Origin: Jacaranda mimosifolia | Lineage: Eukaryota; Streptophyta; Magnoliopsida; Lamiales; Bignoniaceae | NCBI GenBank assembly: GCA_018894105.1 | Contig: CM032119.1 | Location: 16,943,246 to 17,007,245, forward strand | Length of the DNA stretch: 64,000 bases | Reading direction: 5' to 3' | Shown: positions 36,430-47,715 of the stretch, piece after piece | How positions within the stretch are numbered: position 1 is the first letter of the stretch | Layout of the letters: every line of letters begins with the position of its first letter | Notes under the pieces: generated by a model | What the model was told of the DNA's origin: nothing | Databases searched by the model: none | Seen by the model: only the letters and a program-made list of their open reading frames with translations | Made by a program: the position numbers and the translations under genes

Positions 36430-37455
36430 TGTCATTCAACTCTGGGTCTTTGGAAAAGAAATCAGGTCTCATCTCTAAGATGACATTTATTAGGAATGAA
36501 GTGGCAGCATATGGTGGCTCAAAGAAAGCTAAAGGTTTAACTGATCTGTTCAGGGAGACCAAGGATGATGATCAAACAACAATCATGGTTGAAAATGAGG
36601 AAATAAAACCTGAGGAAGCAATCTCGGATGTGCTCTTGGATTTTGCAAAATATAAGAGTAAAGAATTTGAATGTTCATCTCACTCACATGGTCTGTTGCC
36701 CAGTGGACCAGCAGGTGAATCACAGAATGGTCATTTGAAGGAGTTTCCTCCCAATAAATGCAAAAATGATAAGCCTGAATATCGAAGTTTAAGATATGAA
36801 AGGGGTGAGAGATCTTCTCCATCCAATAGCATTCAAAAGAGATCTGATTTGAAAGATTGCTAGGTTGAGTCAACTTACGACCAAGCTGCAGGGAACATTG
36901 TTAAGCCAGAGAGTTCCACATTTACTTATCTACCTTTTGAGTATTTGAATGAACCTCATAGGCAGGATGCAGAAAAAGTTTCTGATATAACAGGTTTGCT
37001 CGACATTCTTAGACTGCAGGAGGGTATAACATCTAACACGGCTAATCTTTGTGGCAACACAGAGTCACAGATCACAATAAAGGGAACTCATTAAATGTTA
37101 ATTTGGAAAGATCTCACAACAGTGATAGATTGGCTTTTCTGGATTTTCCAACTGGGACTTCTAGGATTGAGGACAAGGAAACAAGTGATTTAAATTTTGT
37201 TGACTGCACAGCATTGAAAGCAAGGGTGGAGGTCTCAGTTCCAACAAGTATTAAGGATCAAAAGAAGTTAAAAAAGATGGGCATTGCCAGGAAAGAAACA
37301 GAGGAAAAAAAAAAAACGTTAGTGAGGTTCAAGAAAAGTAATGTTACGGAGAGTGGAATATTGCAGTACTTCAGTAGTTGTGAGGAAATCTTGATAGTTG
37401 ACTGTCCTTATGCCAAGGCACCTCTGTTTAAAACTGCTTACATTTATTTCAAAGG
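36430..37455 (+). pseudogene. Large middle exon of the RRM pseudogene
   Basis: The frame reads KKSGLISKMTFIRNEVAAYG and KGLTDLFRETKDDDQTT, to a TAG at 36861. The same frame continues after it (VESTYDQAAGNIVKPE) to about 37070. There the coding frame shifts to the one that reads NVNLERSHNSDRLAFLDFP and ends with RRM-like VDCPYAKAPLFKTAYIYFK before a donor site at about 37456. The region is Ser/Lys/Glu-rich and probably disordered, except for the RRM start. Confidence 0.6.
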
Positions 37456-37722
37456 TCAGATTAGCTGCATTCTTTCTGGGGTCTTTGACTTTCTTTTTGT
37501 TTATTGTTTTTATGGTTGTTCTACTTTATCAATTTGAATGGAGAATATTTGTTGACTACCAAAAAGGATAGGCAAAACATGGTTGTTTGTCATGTTTCTC
37601 ATATAAAGTACGTGTTAAACTCAATCTCAGTCCGTGTAACTTAACATGTGAATCCTTCTTCAACAGATATATCTGTGCATTTATTGTTGTTTTTAATCTA
37701 CAATTCAGTTGTTTGACTGCAG

Positions 37723-38025
37723 ACCAAAGAAGGGCTTGAGGAAGCTATAAAAAAATATGGGATGTACATCAGAGATAGGTCTGTAACTGTGGAATCAGCT
37801 ACTTCAATGGAAAAAAGGACTATGGAAATCCCAATTCCTGGCTTGATTGGTGACCCCCATATCCCAGCTGTATTAGTAGAGAAATCTACCAGGATGATAA
37901 AGATAGAGCAGTTGACCCTGGAGATGAGTTCACATCATATTGAAGAAGCTCTGACCTTCTGTAAGAGCAAAGTAACTTGTTATTTTATGGACTTTTTGCC
38001 TTCTATTGCTTATGTGGAGTTTGAG
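37723..38025 (+). pseudogene. Second RRM exon
   Basis: The acceptor GACTGCAG precedes ACCAAAGAAGG. The exon reads TKEGLEEAIKKYGMYIRDRS, completing the first RRM-like module, and then starts a second one with RMIKIEQLTLEMSSHHIEEA. It ends YVEFE before the donor GTAAAG at 38026. The frame is fully open. Confidence 0.65.
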
Positions 38026-38364
38026 GTAAAGTATTTGTCGTCCTGAAGCTTGTTCAAATCCAGTATTTCTTGATAGAAAATTCTTCTCGCTAAATCTGAA
38101 TGATCTCCCCAATTTTGATTGGTCTGTTAATCTTGTCTATTGTCCACGTGTGCCTGTCTAGCCATGCAGACACACAGCTAACCTATGAGTTCTTTTGCAT
38201 CATGTGAACCTGTTGAGTTTTTCTGCAAAATGCAGTTGTGACGGTTTTCATACTGGAATTAAGTTTTTCTATTATGTTTCCCCGAGACATTGATCATTCT
38301 GTAGTTATTGAAATTTCCAATTATCGTTGATCAATCGTTTAGACTTTGAAAGTGTTGTTTCCAG

Positions 38365-38621
38365 ACAGCAACTGGCAAAGAAAGGGCTGTAGCGAAACAA
38401 TCCATCAATGTTTTGGGAAGACATTTGGTAGTGCTGAGAATTGATTCCCCAAGAACAACAGTTGTAAGGATTTCAAACATACAGTCTCTTACTCTGAAGA
38501 GTATCATTCCCATATGCAAACTGCTGGGAGATATTATATCGGTCATAAAGAGATCTACTGATATACTAGATGTGCACTTTGGACTTGCTGAATGGCCGAA
38601 CATGTTAAAAATTCTAAACAG
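38365..38621 (+). pseudogene. Third RRM exon
   Basis: The acceptor TTTCCAG precedes ACAGCAACTGG. The frame TATGKERAVAKQSINVLGRH completes the second module, and VVRISNIQSLTLKS starts a third. It ends WPNMLKILNR before GTGATT. Removing the intron joins it in frame to LNGYDVEGR at 38722. Confidence 0.65.
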
Positions 38622-38721
38622 GTGATTAATAGGAATTATATATACTAGTTCTCCTTTAATATATTTATGCCAACCATTGTGATGATCATCTCCATCTAGT
38701 TATGATTTCTTTACTTTGCAG

Positions 38722-38960
38722 GTTGAATGGATATGATGTGGAAGGTAGATGATTGCACGCTGAGCCTGCTACTGTCTTTCCCTCCGATGTACTATTAGCT
38801 CTGTGGCATCAACCAGAAGAAAGAAAGCATTTGAAAGCCACAGCACAGACTTTGTTGCATAAACTTGGGGAGAATGCACTCACCCTATCTCTAGAAGGTT
38901 TCTTTGTAGATAAAATTTGATCCACAAGCGGAGGAAAGAGTGGCTGTTATAGCTATAGAT
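38722..38960 (+). pseudogene. Last exon of the RRM pseudogene
   Basis: The frame continues LNGYDVEGR, then TGA at 38750-38752, then LHAEPATVFPSDVLLALWHQ and LHKLGENALTLSLEGFFVDK. The conserved look of the part after the stop suggests that the TGA is a recent change, probably from CGA. The exact end is uncertain. Confidence 0.6.
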
Positions 38961-39386
38961 TTCATTCAAATATTCTTTTTAGAGGAGAAACACCTTATAT
39001 CATCGGTACTTCCTGATGAGTAATTTGGTGACAAGAATCAGCTGACTACATGCAATAAAAAGCATTTAAACTGTTTTAGAGTTTATTATTTGTCATAATG
39101 ATTTTGGGGATTCTTTTATGTGCAATTCAAGTGAAATTCAGTTAATGCTATGACTTTCTTCATGAATAATAAAACCTAAAATTATGATTCTAATTCTATG
39201 CATGAAAACAAAGCTTAAGTGTATATGACACATACATGGTCACTATGGCTAGGTTAGGATGATGATATGTTTTGGACAGTTGAAATCAGTCAGCCCGCAT
39301 CAAAATTAGTTATTGCATCAGCAATATTACACACAATAAAGAAATTTAACTACTGAAATGTAACTATTTGATGGCGAAAGTAAGTA
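38961..39386. other. 3' flank of the RRM pseudogene
   Basis: AT-rich sequence with no frame or repeat recognised; it lies between the last RRM exon and the Helitron that starts at 39387. Confidence 0.4.
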
Positions 39387-39872
39387 TCTATACTACTTAT
39401 AAAAGTATGAATGAGTACAATGGTTTCTTCCTTTTTATTGAGGATAAAAATATCCTTCTCTAATAAAATTATCACATTTAATACACATGGTTTAATTGGT
39501 AATTACATCCAAATTAAGTTTATTTTTGATTAGGCTCATAGGAAATAATAACTATAATTAATTAAATCAAGTCTTTATCTTAAACAATGTATACACATTG
39601 TATTTAGACTCATAGGAAATAATGACTATGATTAATTACATCAAGCCTTTCATCTTAAGTAATGTATAGCCAAAATTGCAAAATTGATCCCCTACCTATA
39701 GCCTTCTGGCTTTAGACTTTAGTTTTTTAGGCCGCAATAAATTTGGCAATTTGAGGATAAATTGAGCCAAAAAATCATTCGGCACTAGCCCGCGCCTGCA
39801 TGGCTTCTGATTGGCGCCACGCCATCAAACTTATCCTAGTTCTCTCATATGTGGCAACGACATTGCAATTCT

Positions 39873-42080
39873 GTTGGAATAGTGCCCGGCAAGCTAACTA
39901 GATTGGCCTTGTAAAAGTTATTTCCTTGTAAAACAATCTTAATTGAATGATATTCTTTATATGACCATCTTCACCTTATGCTCTTTATTACTTCACTTGC
40001 ATTTAGATGAAGCCCTTAGATTACTCATGACTATGGGACTTGGTTTGGTGACTATGAAATAAGTCTCACACGATCGTGATCTTAAATCTTCCAAGTCGTA
40101 GGATCTTATGAGATAGGGCATCTAAGATCCGGATAGACTTGCACTAATGATTCATAAATCCAAGAGTTGGATATTGCTCCATTCCATGAGCAACCATATG
40201 AGATATGGGTGCATGTTAGTGGGTGCTTGTTAGAGAACAAGGTACTAAAGGCCCACCGAAGAATCCACTAGTTAGCTTTAGTGGCAAGTTGGTAGTGGCA
40301 AGTTCTCCAACTTACACTAGTATATATTGTTAGTCCTCTTACCTGAGGATCCATGGTAACCTTGTGTTTGGTCCTTATACTTTGACTCTTCCTTGGCCAC
40401 TTAGCGGGTTTTTCGGGTTGAGGTTGGGTATAAGCTACTTGGCATGGAGGCTTGTGAGATCTAAGATGGAATCCGACTCCTTGTTTTTGTGAAGGGCAAG
40501 TGCATCTCCTATATATTTTATAATGATCGATTCCAAGAAATCCTTGCGCAAGGTGGTGTGACAATTTGGAAAAGGAGTTTCCAAAGATGAGGTCACACAA
40601 GGGAGTTGAACATTGGGAATAAAAACATAGTATCGAGGCTATTAGGGAGTCGACAAATATCTTGCCCTAGGCCTTTTTCAGAAGATAGTTGACGAAAGGA
40701 CCGTATTTGCATGGTAAGTGTAGAGCTATAATAGTTCTTCAAAACGTTCATTTCGGTCAATTAGTTGGGCTCCATGGACTTGAGGTTGGACGTCGACCAT
40801 GGAGATTGGGTACTCTTCAATTAATGAGATTATTTGAATCGAGTCGATTAGTTTAAAAGTATTTTAAACTAAAATGAATACATAGTATTCAAAAAGTCAC
40901 AAGGCATTGTGAGTTCATGTCCAATGAATGATAAAACCTATTAGGTCACACACAAAAGCCAATTAGCTTCCTATTAATGGAGGAAATTTCTAAGTGTTAG
41001 AAAATATCTCCTAGTGGACCGATTTTAAGGTATCAATTTTGGCTTGATTAATTTACTTAATCAAGTAATTTAAGGAGTTAAATTAGATCAATAATTAAGA
41101 AGTTAATTATTTGGTGCCAATATGACCATCAACTGGTCAAGTTAACTTAAAGAGTTAAGTTAACAAAATTAAGCTTAAGAGTTGAGCTTGTTTGACTTAA
41201 TAGTTAAGTCAAAGGTTAATTAATTAAATTAAAGTATTTAATTTAATTAATGGGAAGAACACATTTTGGAGGGAAAATTCAAATGAAATGGTCATTTGAA
41301 TTAGCATCTTAATTAGCTTGAAATTAGATTTCAAATATAATTAAGACGCACATGAAATTCAAATTGGATTTGAATTTGCATTTGTCACCTTGGTAATGCA
41401 AGTTGGCCGCCCACTTTGAGGAAGGTGTGATGCCAACTTGACATCACACCAACCTCACCCTACATATAGATATAGTGGGTGTGAGGATAGGTCATTTTGA
41501 AGAAAGTGTGAAAGAATTAGATTCTTTTGCAATTCCTTCCAAAACCTCTTGCAAGCATTGCATTTATATGTTGAAAGCTTTGCTCTCTCCTTCTTCTTCT
41601 CTACCTAAAATCGGCCTCTACCATAGCCTATCTCTGGTCTTAGTCAAACTTATAGACTATAGATTTTGGAAGATCTATTTGGTGTGTGGATCATATTAAT
41701 AGAGGCAAGCAAGTTAGTTTGCTACGGCTTGGAGATCCATCTGCACAGAGTCTGATTTGGTGAATTTTCTAGGGAGATCCAGAAAGCTTTCTGATTCGTC
41801 TGTGTTTCCTCCAAGGGGTTGAGAGGTTGCAGTATTTTTTTCGTGAATTTTGGAGGAGTTTTAATGAGGTTAAAAATCGTTCCATTCCTGCTGTGCAGTT
41901 TCTGGCAGATTCTGGATAGGTGAAAAGTTCACCACTTTCTCCTTGGATTTTGGCATTTCAAGGTAACACTCTATCTAAATATAGATTTTAGGCATGATTT
42001 GATCTTAGTTAGCATGTAAGCACTAGTTTATTTAGCTTTTAAAGTTATATAATTAGATGTTAGTGCCTTACTTGCTTTCA
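39873..42080 (+). repeat. Solo LTR, 2.2 kb
   Basis: The segment runs from TGTTGGAATAGTG to GCTTTCA and is flanked on both sides by AATTC (39868-39872 and 42081-42085), a perfect 5-bp target duplication. No internal domain, PBS or second LTR is present. It is therefore what remains after recombination between two LTRs. The ORFs within (such as 40268-40600 minus) are not recognisable. The family is unknown; the start resembles copia-type LTRs. Confidence 0.8.
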
Positions 42081-42155
42081 AATTCAACTTGCCACTTCAA
42101 CAAAAATATGAAAATAAAATATAAAATAAGTAAAAAAATAAATTTATATATAAAA

Positions 42156-43292
42156 AATAAAAATTCAAGATATAAAAAATAAAAAAAAATGAAAAAAAAA
42201 ACCAAAAATGAACACATATATACATATATATACACATATGTAAATTCAAAATGCATAAATATATGTAATATACATATATATATATATATACCCCAAGCCA
42301 CCACCCTCCCCCCACCCCCCGCCATGTCTATGGTATCCATGGCCTTGGTGGTTGATCGACAGATCAGCTAGATTTGCTAGGCACGGCGTGCAGGTGGCCA
42401 TTTGCTCGGGCGGAGGTAGCCGCTAGCCAATAGCCAAGTTGAGGGAAAGACGGGGCGAGAGGAGCGTGGTTGGTAGAGGGTTGGGGGAAAGGGGCGTTGG
42501 AGGGGGTTGGGGTGGGGTACCTGGGGACTTTTTTTTTAATTATTATCATTATTACATTTAAGTTCTTTATTTATAATAATTGAATTATTTTAGAATACTT
42601 ATGATTTTAATATTAATGTGTAATTTATAATTATATAGCTAATAGGATAGAATTAAATTTTTATTGTTTACTTTTTATTTTATTTTTAAATTAATAAATA
42701 AATTCAACAAAGTTTACTTAAATTTTTAGGTATGTTTACTTTTTTAAAATTATTAAATATGTAACCTAAAATTATATGACCTAAAGTGATAAATTAGATT
42801 TTTAAAAACTTTTGGATGATAAATTGATATGAAATAAAACCTTATAAATTTGAAGAATATTTTATATTTTATTCTGATATGTAGGTTTTAAATTTTTTTT
42901 AGGATTTAATTGCATTTAATTTGATGAATTCGCAAGTGGGATATATGCGTATGCATGCTTATATATGTGGATATATATAAATATATAAATATTTTTCAAG
43001 ATTTATTTACTTTTTGTTTTTTTCTAGATTTTAGGTATTTGTTTTTTGTTTTTTCATGCAATTTTTTCTTTCTCTTTTTGTTTTCTAATGTAATACATGT
43101 GCTGACATGGTAAGAGGGGTTGCCACGTCATATGCCACGTAGGAGAGAGATTGAGTCTAGAGTGATGCGGCGCCAAATCAGATGCCACGTAGGCATGAGC
43201 TGGTGCTGGATGATTTTTGGACTCAATCTGTCTTCAAATTTTCAAATTTTAGGAGATGTTGTACCAGTCTTGCGATCCAAAAAAATAAAGTC
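42156..43292. repeat. Internal tandem duplication, copy A
   Basis: This 1.14-kb unit is repeated at 43293-44536. Shared landmarks in the same order are AATTCAAGA at the start, a TA/CA-rich stretch, a G/C-rich section with CCCCCGCCATG (near 42315 and 43455), GCCAAGTTGAGGGAAAG, an AT-rich section, and the close CTCAAATTTTCAAATTT-like. No credible gene is present. Confidence 0.8.
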
Positions 43293-43700
43293 CTAATAAA
43301 AATTCAAGACATAAAAAATAAAAAAATAAAAAAAGCAAAAATATATACATACAAACACATATATACATACATATATAAATTCAAAATACATAAATATAAT
43401 ATATATATATATATATATACACACACACCTTAAGCCCCTAGCCTCTCCCTATCCCCCGCCATGGTTATGGCAGCCATGGCCTCGGTGGCGGACCGACATA
43501 TCAGGCCAATTTAGATTTGCCAAGCACGGCATGCGGGAGACCGTTGGCTGTGTAGCTGCCAGGCCTGGGTGGAGGTGGCCGCTAGCTAGGGGCCAAGTTG
43601 AGGGAAAGGCGGGGGAGAGGGGCATGGTTGGTAAGGGGTTTGGAGGAGGGGCGCTAGAGGGAGATGGGGTGGGGTGCCTGGGGATATTTTTTTAGTAGTA

Positions 43701-43753
<53 letters not shown>

Positions 43754-44536
43754 TATTATTATTATTATTATTACATTTAAATTCTTTACTTATAATAATT
43801 GAATTATTTTAGAATATTTATGATTTTAATATTATTATGTAGTTTACAATTATATAGCTAATAGGATAGAATTAAATTTTTATTGTTTGCTTTTTATTTT
43901 ATTTTTAAATTAATAAATAAATTCAACATAATTTACTTAAATTTTTAAGTATGTTACTATTTTAAATTATTAAATATGTAACCTAAAATTATTAAAATTA
44001 TATAACCTAAAGTGCTAAATTAGATTTTAAAAAAAATTTAGATGATAAATTCATATGAAATAAAACCTTATAAATTTGAAGGAAATTTGATATTTTATTA
44101 TGATATATAGGTTTTAATTTTTTTTAGAATTTAACTACATTTAATTTGATGAATTGACAAGTGGGATATATGTGTATGCATGTTTATATATGTCGATATA
44201 TATAAGTGTATAAATATTTTTCAAGATTTATCTACTTTTTCTTTTTTATTTTATTTTATTTTATTTTTTGCTTTTTTTGGATTTTAGGTATTTGTTTTTT
44301 GTTTTTTTGTGTGCAATTTTTCCTTTTTTTTTGTTTTCTAATGTAATACATGTGTTGACATGACAAGAGGGGTTGCCACGCCATATGCTATTCTAGAGTG
44401 ACGCATTGCCACGTGGCACCAAGTCAGACGCCACGTAGGCGTGAGCTGGTGCTAGATGATTTTCAAGCTCAAATTGTTCTCAAATTTTCAAATTTCAGGA
44501 GATGCTGTACCAATCTTGTGGGTTGAAAAAATAAAG
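43293..44536. repeat. Internal tandem duplication, copy B
   Basis: This is the second copy of the unit at 42156-43292. It differs by many substitutions and by a long TAA microsatellite (43696-43773) where copy A has only a short ATT-rich patch. No gene is present. Confidence 0.8.
43696..43773. repeat. (TAA)n/(TTA)n microsatellite
   Basis: TAG/TAA trinucleotides pass into about 17 TAA units and then ATT units. The result is an inverted A/T trinucleotide repeat able to fold into a hairpin. Confidence 0.9.
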
Positions 44537-44825
44537 CCCAAATTTGCCAAAAGGCTATAGGTATGGAACCAATTTTGCAATTTTGCCTAGTTTATATACA
44601 TCAAATGTATATCTTTGTATTTATTATATTTGTTGCAAATTAAATATATTTTTAATTAGAATAATACAAAACAATAATTATATTAAAATTAATTAAATAA
44701 ATTTTCTACTTAGCAAATGTAATTACATATATTGAAATCATCATTTGAACACTCATAGTTTAATGATAAGTACAATCAAATTAAGTTTATTTTTAATTTT
44801 TTTTTTGAGAAATGATAATATTATA

Positions 44826-45521
44826 TTAAATTGAATTCAGGGTAAGAGCCAAAGAAATTACATAAGTTGCATCTATCTCGCTATAATGAAGGGATATAGC
44901 ACTTTTTGCAAGGAAATGAGCACAACTATTAGCATTGCGCCTAACAAGATGGAAAGATACATAACTAGATGGAACTAAATAATGCATAGCATCGTTAATA
45001 ATAGGGTCAATAGAAGAAAAACTTTCATCAACATCATTTATAGGTTTAATAACACTAACACAATCCCCATCATATTCTATGTTCGACCAAACAAATCTGG
45101 TACATAGCTTGCATGCTTCCTTCGCTGGTATAGCTTCTCCTACTTTCGACCTTACAACTACATTCACAAGCTTGGGTAGCCAGGCCGGGCAATTTCCACG
45201 TACATCTCGTACCACAATGCCAATACCAATAGATTGCACTTGACTAAAGACCGCAACATCGAAATTGATTTTCACCTTTCCCTCACTTGGTGGCAGCCAA
45301 GTACTATCAGTTAGAGGCTGTGCAGTGGGCACAAAAGGCCGATTAGCACTTGAGAAGGATTCTAAGTATGAATGAGCAAACGCCATAACATCTTTTGGGG
45401 ACCAATTTCCTTCCTCGAATTTAGCAGAATTTCTCCTGAACCATAAACACCAACAAATAACCAGGAAAAACAAGAATGACTCGGCCTGTAAATTGGCATA
45501 CAATTGCTTGAACCAGCCCAA
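44826..45521 (-). pseudogene. LINE C-terminal RNase H domain
   Basis: The longest open LINE frame (231 codons). It contains SEGKVKINFDVAVFSQVQSI and GIVVRDVRGN, matching the start of the plant RNase H (RVT_3) domain with its first catalytic Asp. It then has EACKLCTRFVWSNIEYDGD and ends with FHLVRRNANSCAHFLAKSA, the conserved His and Asp region (N-x-x-A-H). The preceding part (WFRRNSAKFEEGNW) is the usual linker. Confidence 0.8.
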
Positions 45522-45561
45522 AACATCAGAAACTAGAGGAGATAGTCAAATTAGACAAAGC

Positions 45562-46216
45562 CTACACCTGATGGGAAAAATGGCAATACCAAAAGCAATG
45601 AAAGATATCCTCGTCTACATTTTCACAAATGTCACAGCAAGAATTAGACGATAAATGTTTACGCATGAGTGATAAGTTCGTAGGGAAAAAAAGATCTAAC
45701 CATATGCCAGGCGAAGTGTTGGACCATTGGTGGTATTTTGCTTGCCCAAATAAAACGATAGTCTTCTTCCACCATATTACTGAAGCTACCTCGGACTGCT
45801 GAACACTTCTGTGATAAAGGGAAGCAGCCAAATGATAAGCTGAGCGAACAGAGAAAATTCTTGTTTTTGTGTAATGCCAAACAAGCTTCATATTTTCATT
45901 GTGATTGCTTCCAAGAGGTATCGACATGATTAATTTGTTTTCTGGCTCCATGAAGATTGCATCAATAAGATCCTGATTCCATAATCCCATGTCTGGATCA
46001 ATCAAAAAAAGAGAGAGGCATCAAATGGGGGGAAGCGAGGAGGGGAGAAAACTGTGGAAGAATGATCCTTGGGAAGCCATTTTTCCAACCAAATTCTAAC
46101 TCGCTAACCATCACCAATTTTCCAACGAATTCCTTCTTTAAGGAGGGGCAAAGATTCCCAAATACACTTCCAGGAGTGTGAGTAAGTGGAACCCAATTAG
46201 GCATGAATAACTTCAT
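45562..46216 (-). pseudogene. LINE RT zinc-binding (zf-RVT) region
   Basis: Two overlapping frames carry it. At 45562-46005 the text reads GLWNQDLIDAIFMEPENKL, then the zinc-binding part CCDICENVDEDIFHCFWYC. This matches the zf-RVT region between the RT and RNase H of plant LINEs. A part of the core (WASKIPPMVQHFAWH) is in another frame, so at least one frameshift exists. Confidence 0.75.
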
Positions 46217-46747
46217 AGTTCGAAAAATATTTGGCTTTAAACAGTTTTGAGAATTGAAGGTTAGGCCTGGTAAGAAGCCTCCACCTTTGTTTAGCCAAGA
46301 GAGCAGTGTTAAACAATTTCAAACTCCTAAATCCCATACCTCCCAACTTCTTAGACCGGTCAAGATCTTCCTATTTCACTCAGTGAATTTTTTGAGATCC
46401 TTTATTTCCCCACCAGAAAGCTGCCAGCATTGATTCAATTTCATAAGTCCATCTGGTAGTTTAAAACAACTCATTGCGTACGTGGGGATAACTTGGGCAA
46501 CTGATTTGATTAAAACTTCTTTCCCGGCGTTAGATAGTGTCTTCTCGGACCAACCACTAATACGCTTCCAGACATTCTACCGGATGTAGTTGAATACTTC
46601 TTTCTTTGACTTGCTAGTAATAGCAGTCAAACCAAGGTATTTATGATGCCTTTCTACAATCCTCATGCCCAGAGTATCCTGTATCAATCATCTGTCATGG
46701 ACTGGAATATTGGAACTAATCACAACTGAAGACTTATCCAAGTTAAC

Positions 46748-47400
46748 CTATTGCCCCGATGCCTGCTCATAAACATGGAGAATCTGTCTTATACAATTTG
46801 CCGCTGCTGTGGTTGCCTGGTAGAACACTAATGTGTCATTAGCAAACAAAAGATGAGATACCTTGGGTGCTTGGCGACATATAGATATACCAAAAAGAAT
46901 CTGTCCTTCCTCCTTTGATTTAATCAAAGAGCTGAAAGCCTTCGTGCGAAAAAAGAAATAAGGGGATAATGGATCCCCTTGTCTTAATCCTCGAGTTGGG
47001 TGGAAAAAGCCAAGTTGATGCCCATTAATTAGAACGGAATAAGAAACTGTCTCCACACAAGTCATCAACCAATGCGCGAATCTATCCGCGAACCCCAGCT
47101 TACTTAATATGCGGCGTAAGAACAACCATTCGACCTTGTCGTACGCTTTGCACATATAAAGTTTGACAGCCATACTTCCAACCTTGCCGTGCTTCTTTCG
47201 TTTGAGATAATGGTTAATCTCAAATGCAACCAGCACATTATCCGTGATGAGACGTGATGGGACAATTGCCGACTGTGTTTCTGCAATAATGGAGTCCATA
47301 AATGGCTTCTGCAATAATGGAGTCGATTAACAAGCACTTTCTTTGCAATCTTGTAGATAACATTAGTTAAAGTTATAGGCCGAAATTGTGTCACAAATTT
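46748..47400 (-). pseudogene. LINE reverse transcriptase
   Basis: QFRPITLTNVIYKIAKKVLV opens the domain, then IAETQSAIVPSRLITDNVLV, RGLRQGDPLSPYFFF and the catalytic box HLLFANDTLVF. The family has FADD, so the first catalytic Asp of that box is Asn. The family's DMSKAYDRVEW block reads YMCKAYDKVEW, so another catalytic Asp is Tyr. A duplicated TTCTGCAATAATGGAGTC (about 47278 and 47308) shifts the frame near the start. Confidence 0.85.
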
Positions 47401-47715
47401 TGGTCTCGCAATCTTCGAGATCAGAATAAGGTATGTGTAATTGTATTTGGCGTCAAAATGACCATTATTAAGGAAATCCAGAACAAATTAGGTAACATCG
47501 CTGTCCACAACATTCCAGATTTTCTGATAAAAAATTGTTGGTATACCATCTGGTCCTGGTGATTTTAGCGGATACATCTGAAATAAAGCTTGCTTCACCT
47601 CAGTCTCAGTAAATGTTTCCAACAATTTTGCATTCATTTGATCATTTACCTTACGCTGGACATTACTGATGGCACAATTTATTTCTTCCTCTGAAGGGCT
47701 ATTTGATTGATATAA

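Larger units (their letters stand above)
29521..38960 (+). pseudogene. RRM-repeat protein gene, disrupted by a retrotransposon and point lesions
   Basis: The likely start is ATG at 29521 (MALSHLLQPKSSLHICRLGE), then the Reina-like element cuts in at 29611. Later exon candidates are at 35579-35650 (EDCSMFLKQDVDGLDSMFQQ), 36430-37455, 37723-38025, 38365-38621 and 38722-38960. Splice sites such as AAAG/GTCAGA and TGCAG/ACC fit. The last three exons hold three RRM-like modules: LIVDCPYAKAPLFKTAYIYF, then IKIEQLTLEMS with YVEFE, then VVRISNIQSLTLKS. RRMs bind RNA. Lesions are a TAG at 36861-36863, a frame change near 37070 and a TGA at 38750-38752. I do not recognise the specific gene. Identification as an RRM family member is moderate; the pseudogene status is well supported. 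Confidence 0.6.
39669..44587. mobile_element. TIR element nested in the Helitron (MULE-like), with its own insertions
   Basis: The left end GCCAAAATTGCAAAATTG and the right end CAATTTTGCAATTTTGCC are inverted copies. The similarity reaches about 40 bp inward (CCTATAGCCTT at 39690-39710 against AAGGCTATAGG at 44550-44560). The flanking 9-mers TAATGTATA (39660-39668) and TAGTTTATA (44588-44596) agree at 7 of 9 positions, as for an old 9-bp MULE target duplication. No transposase is present. Inside are a solo LTR and a tandem duplication. MULE classification is inferred from the 9-bp duplication. Confidence 0.65.

Noticed and set aside
36583..36873. 96-codon minus-strand ORF
   Set aside because: It is antisense to the large RRM-gene exon.
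41040..41260. Apparent palindromes of TTAA and AATTAA in the solo LTR
   Set aside because: They are short, A/T-only, and at the frequency expected in such sequence.
42068..42371. Tyr/Ile/Phe-rich ORFs on both strands
   Set aside because: They come from TA/CA low-complexity sequence in a duplicated non-coding unit.
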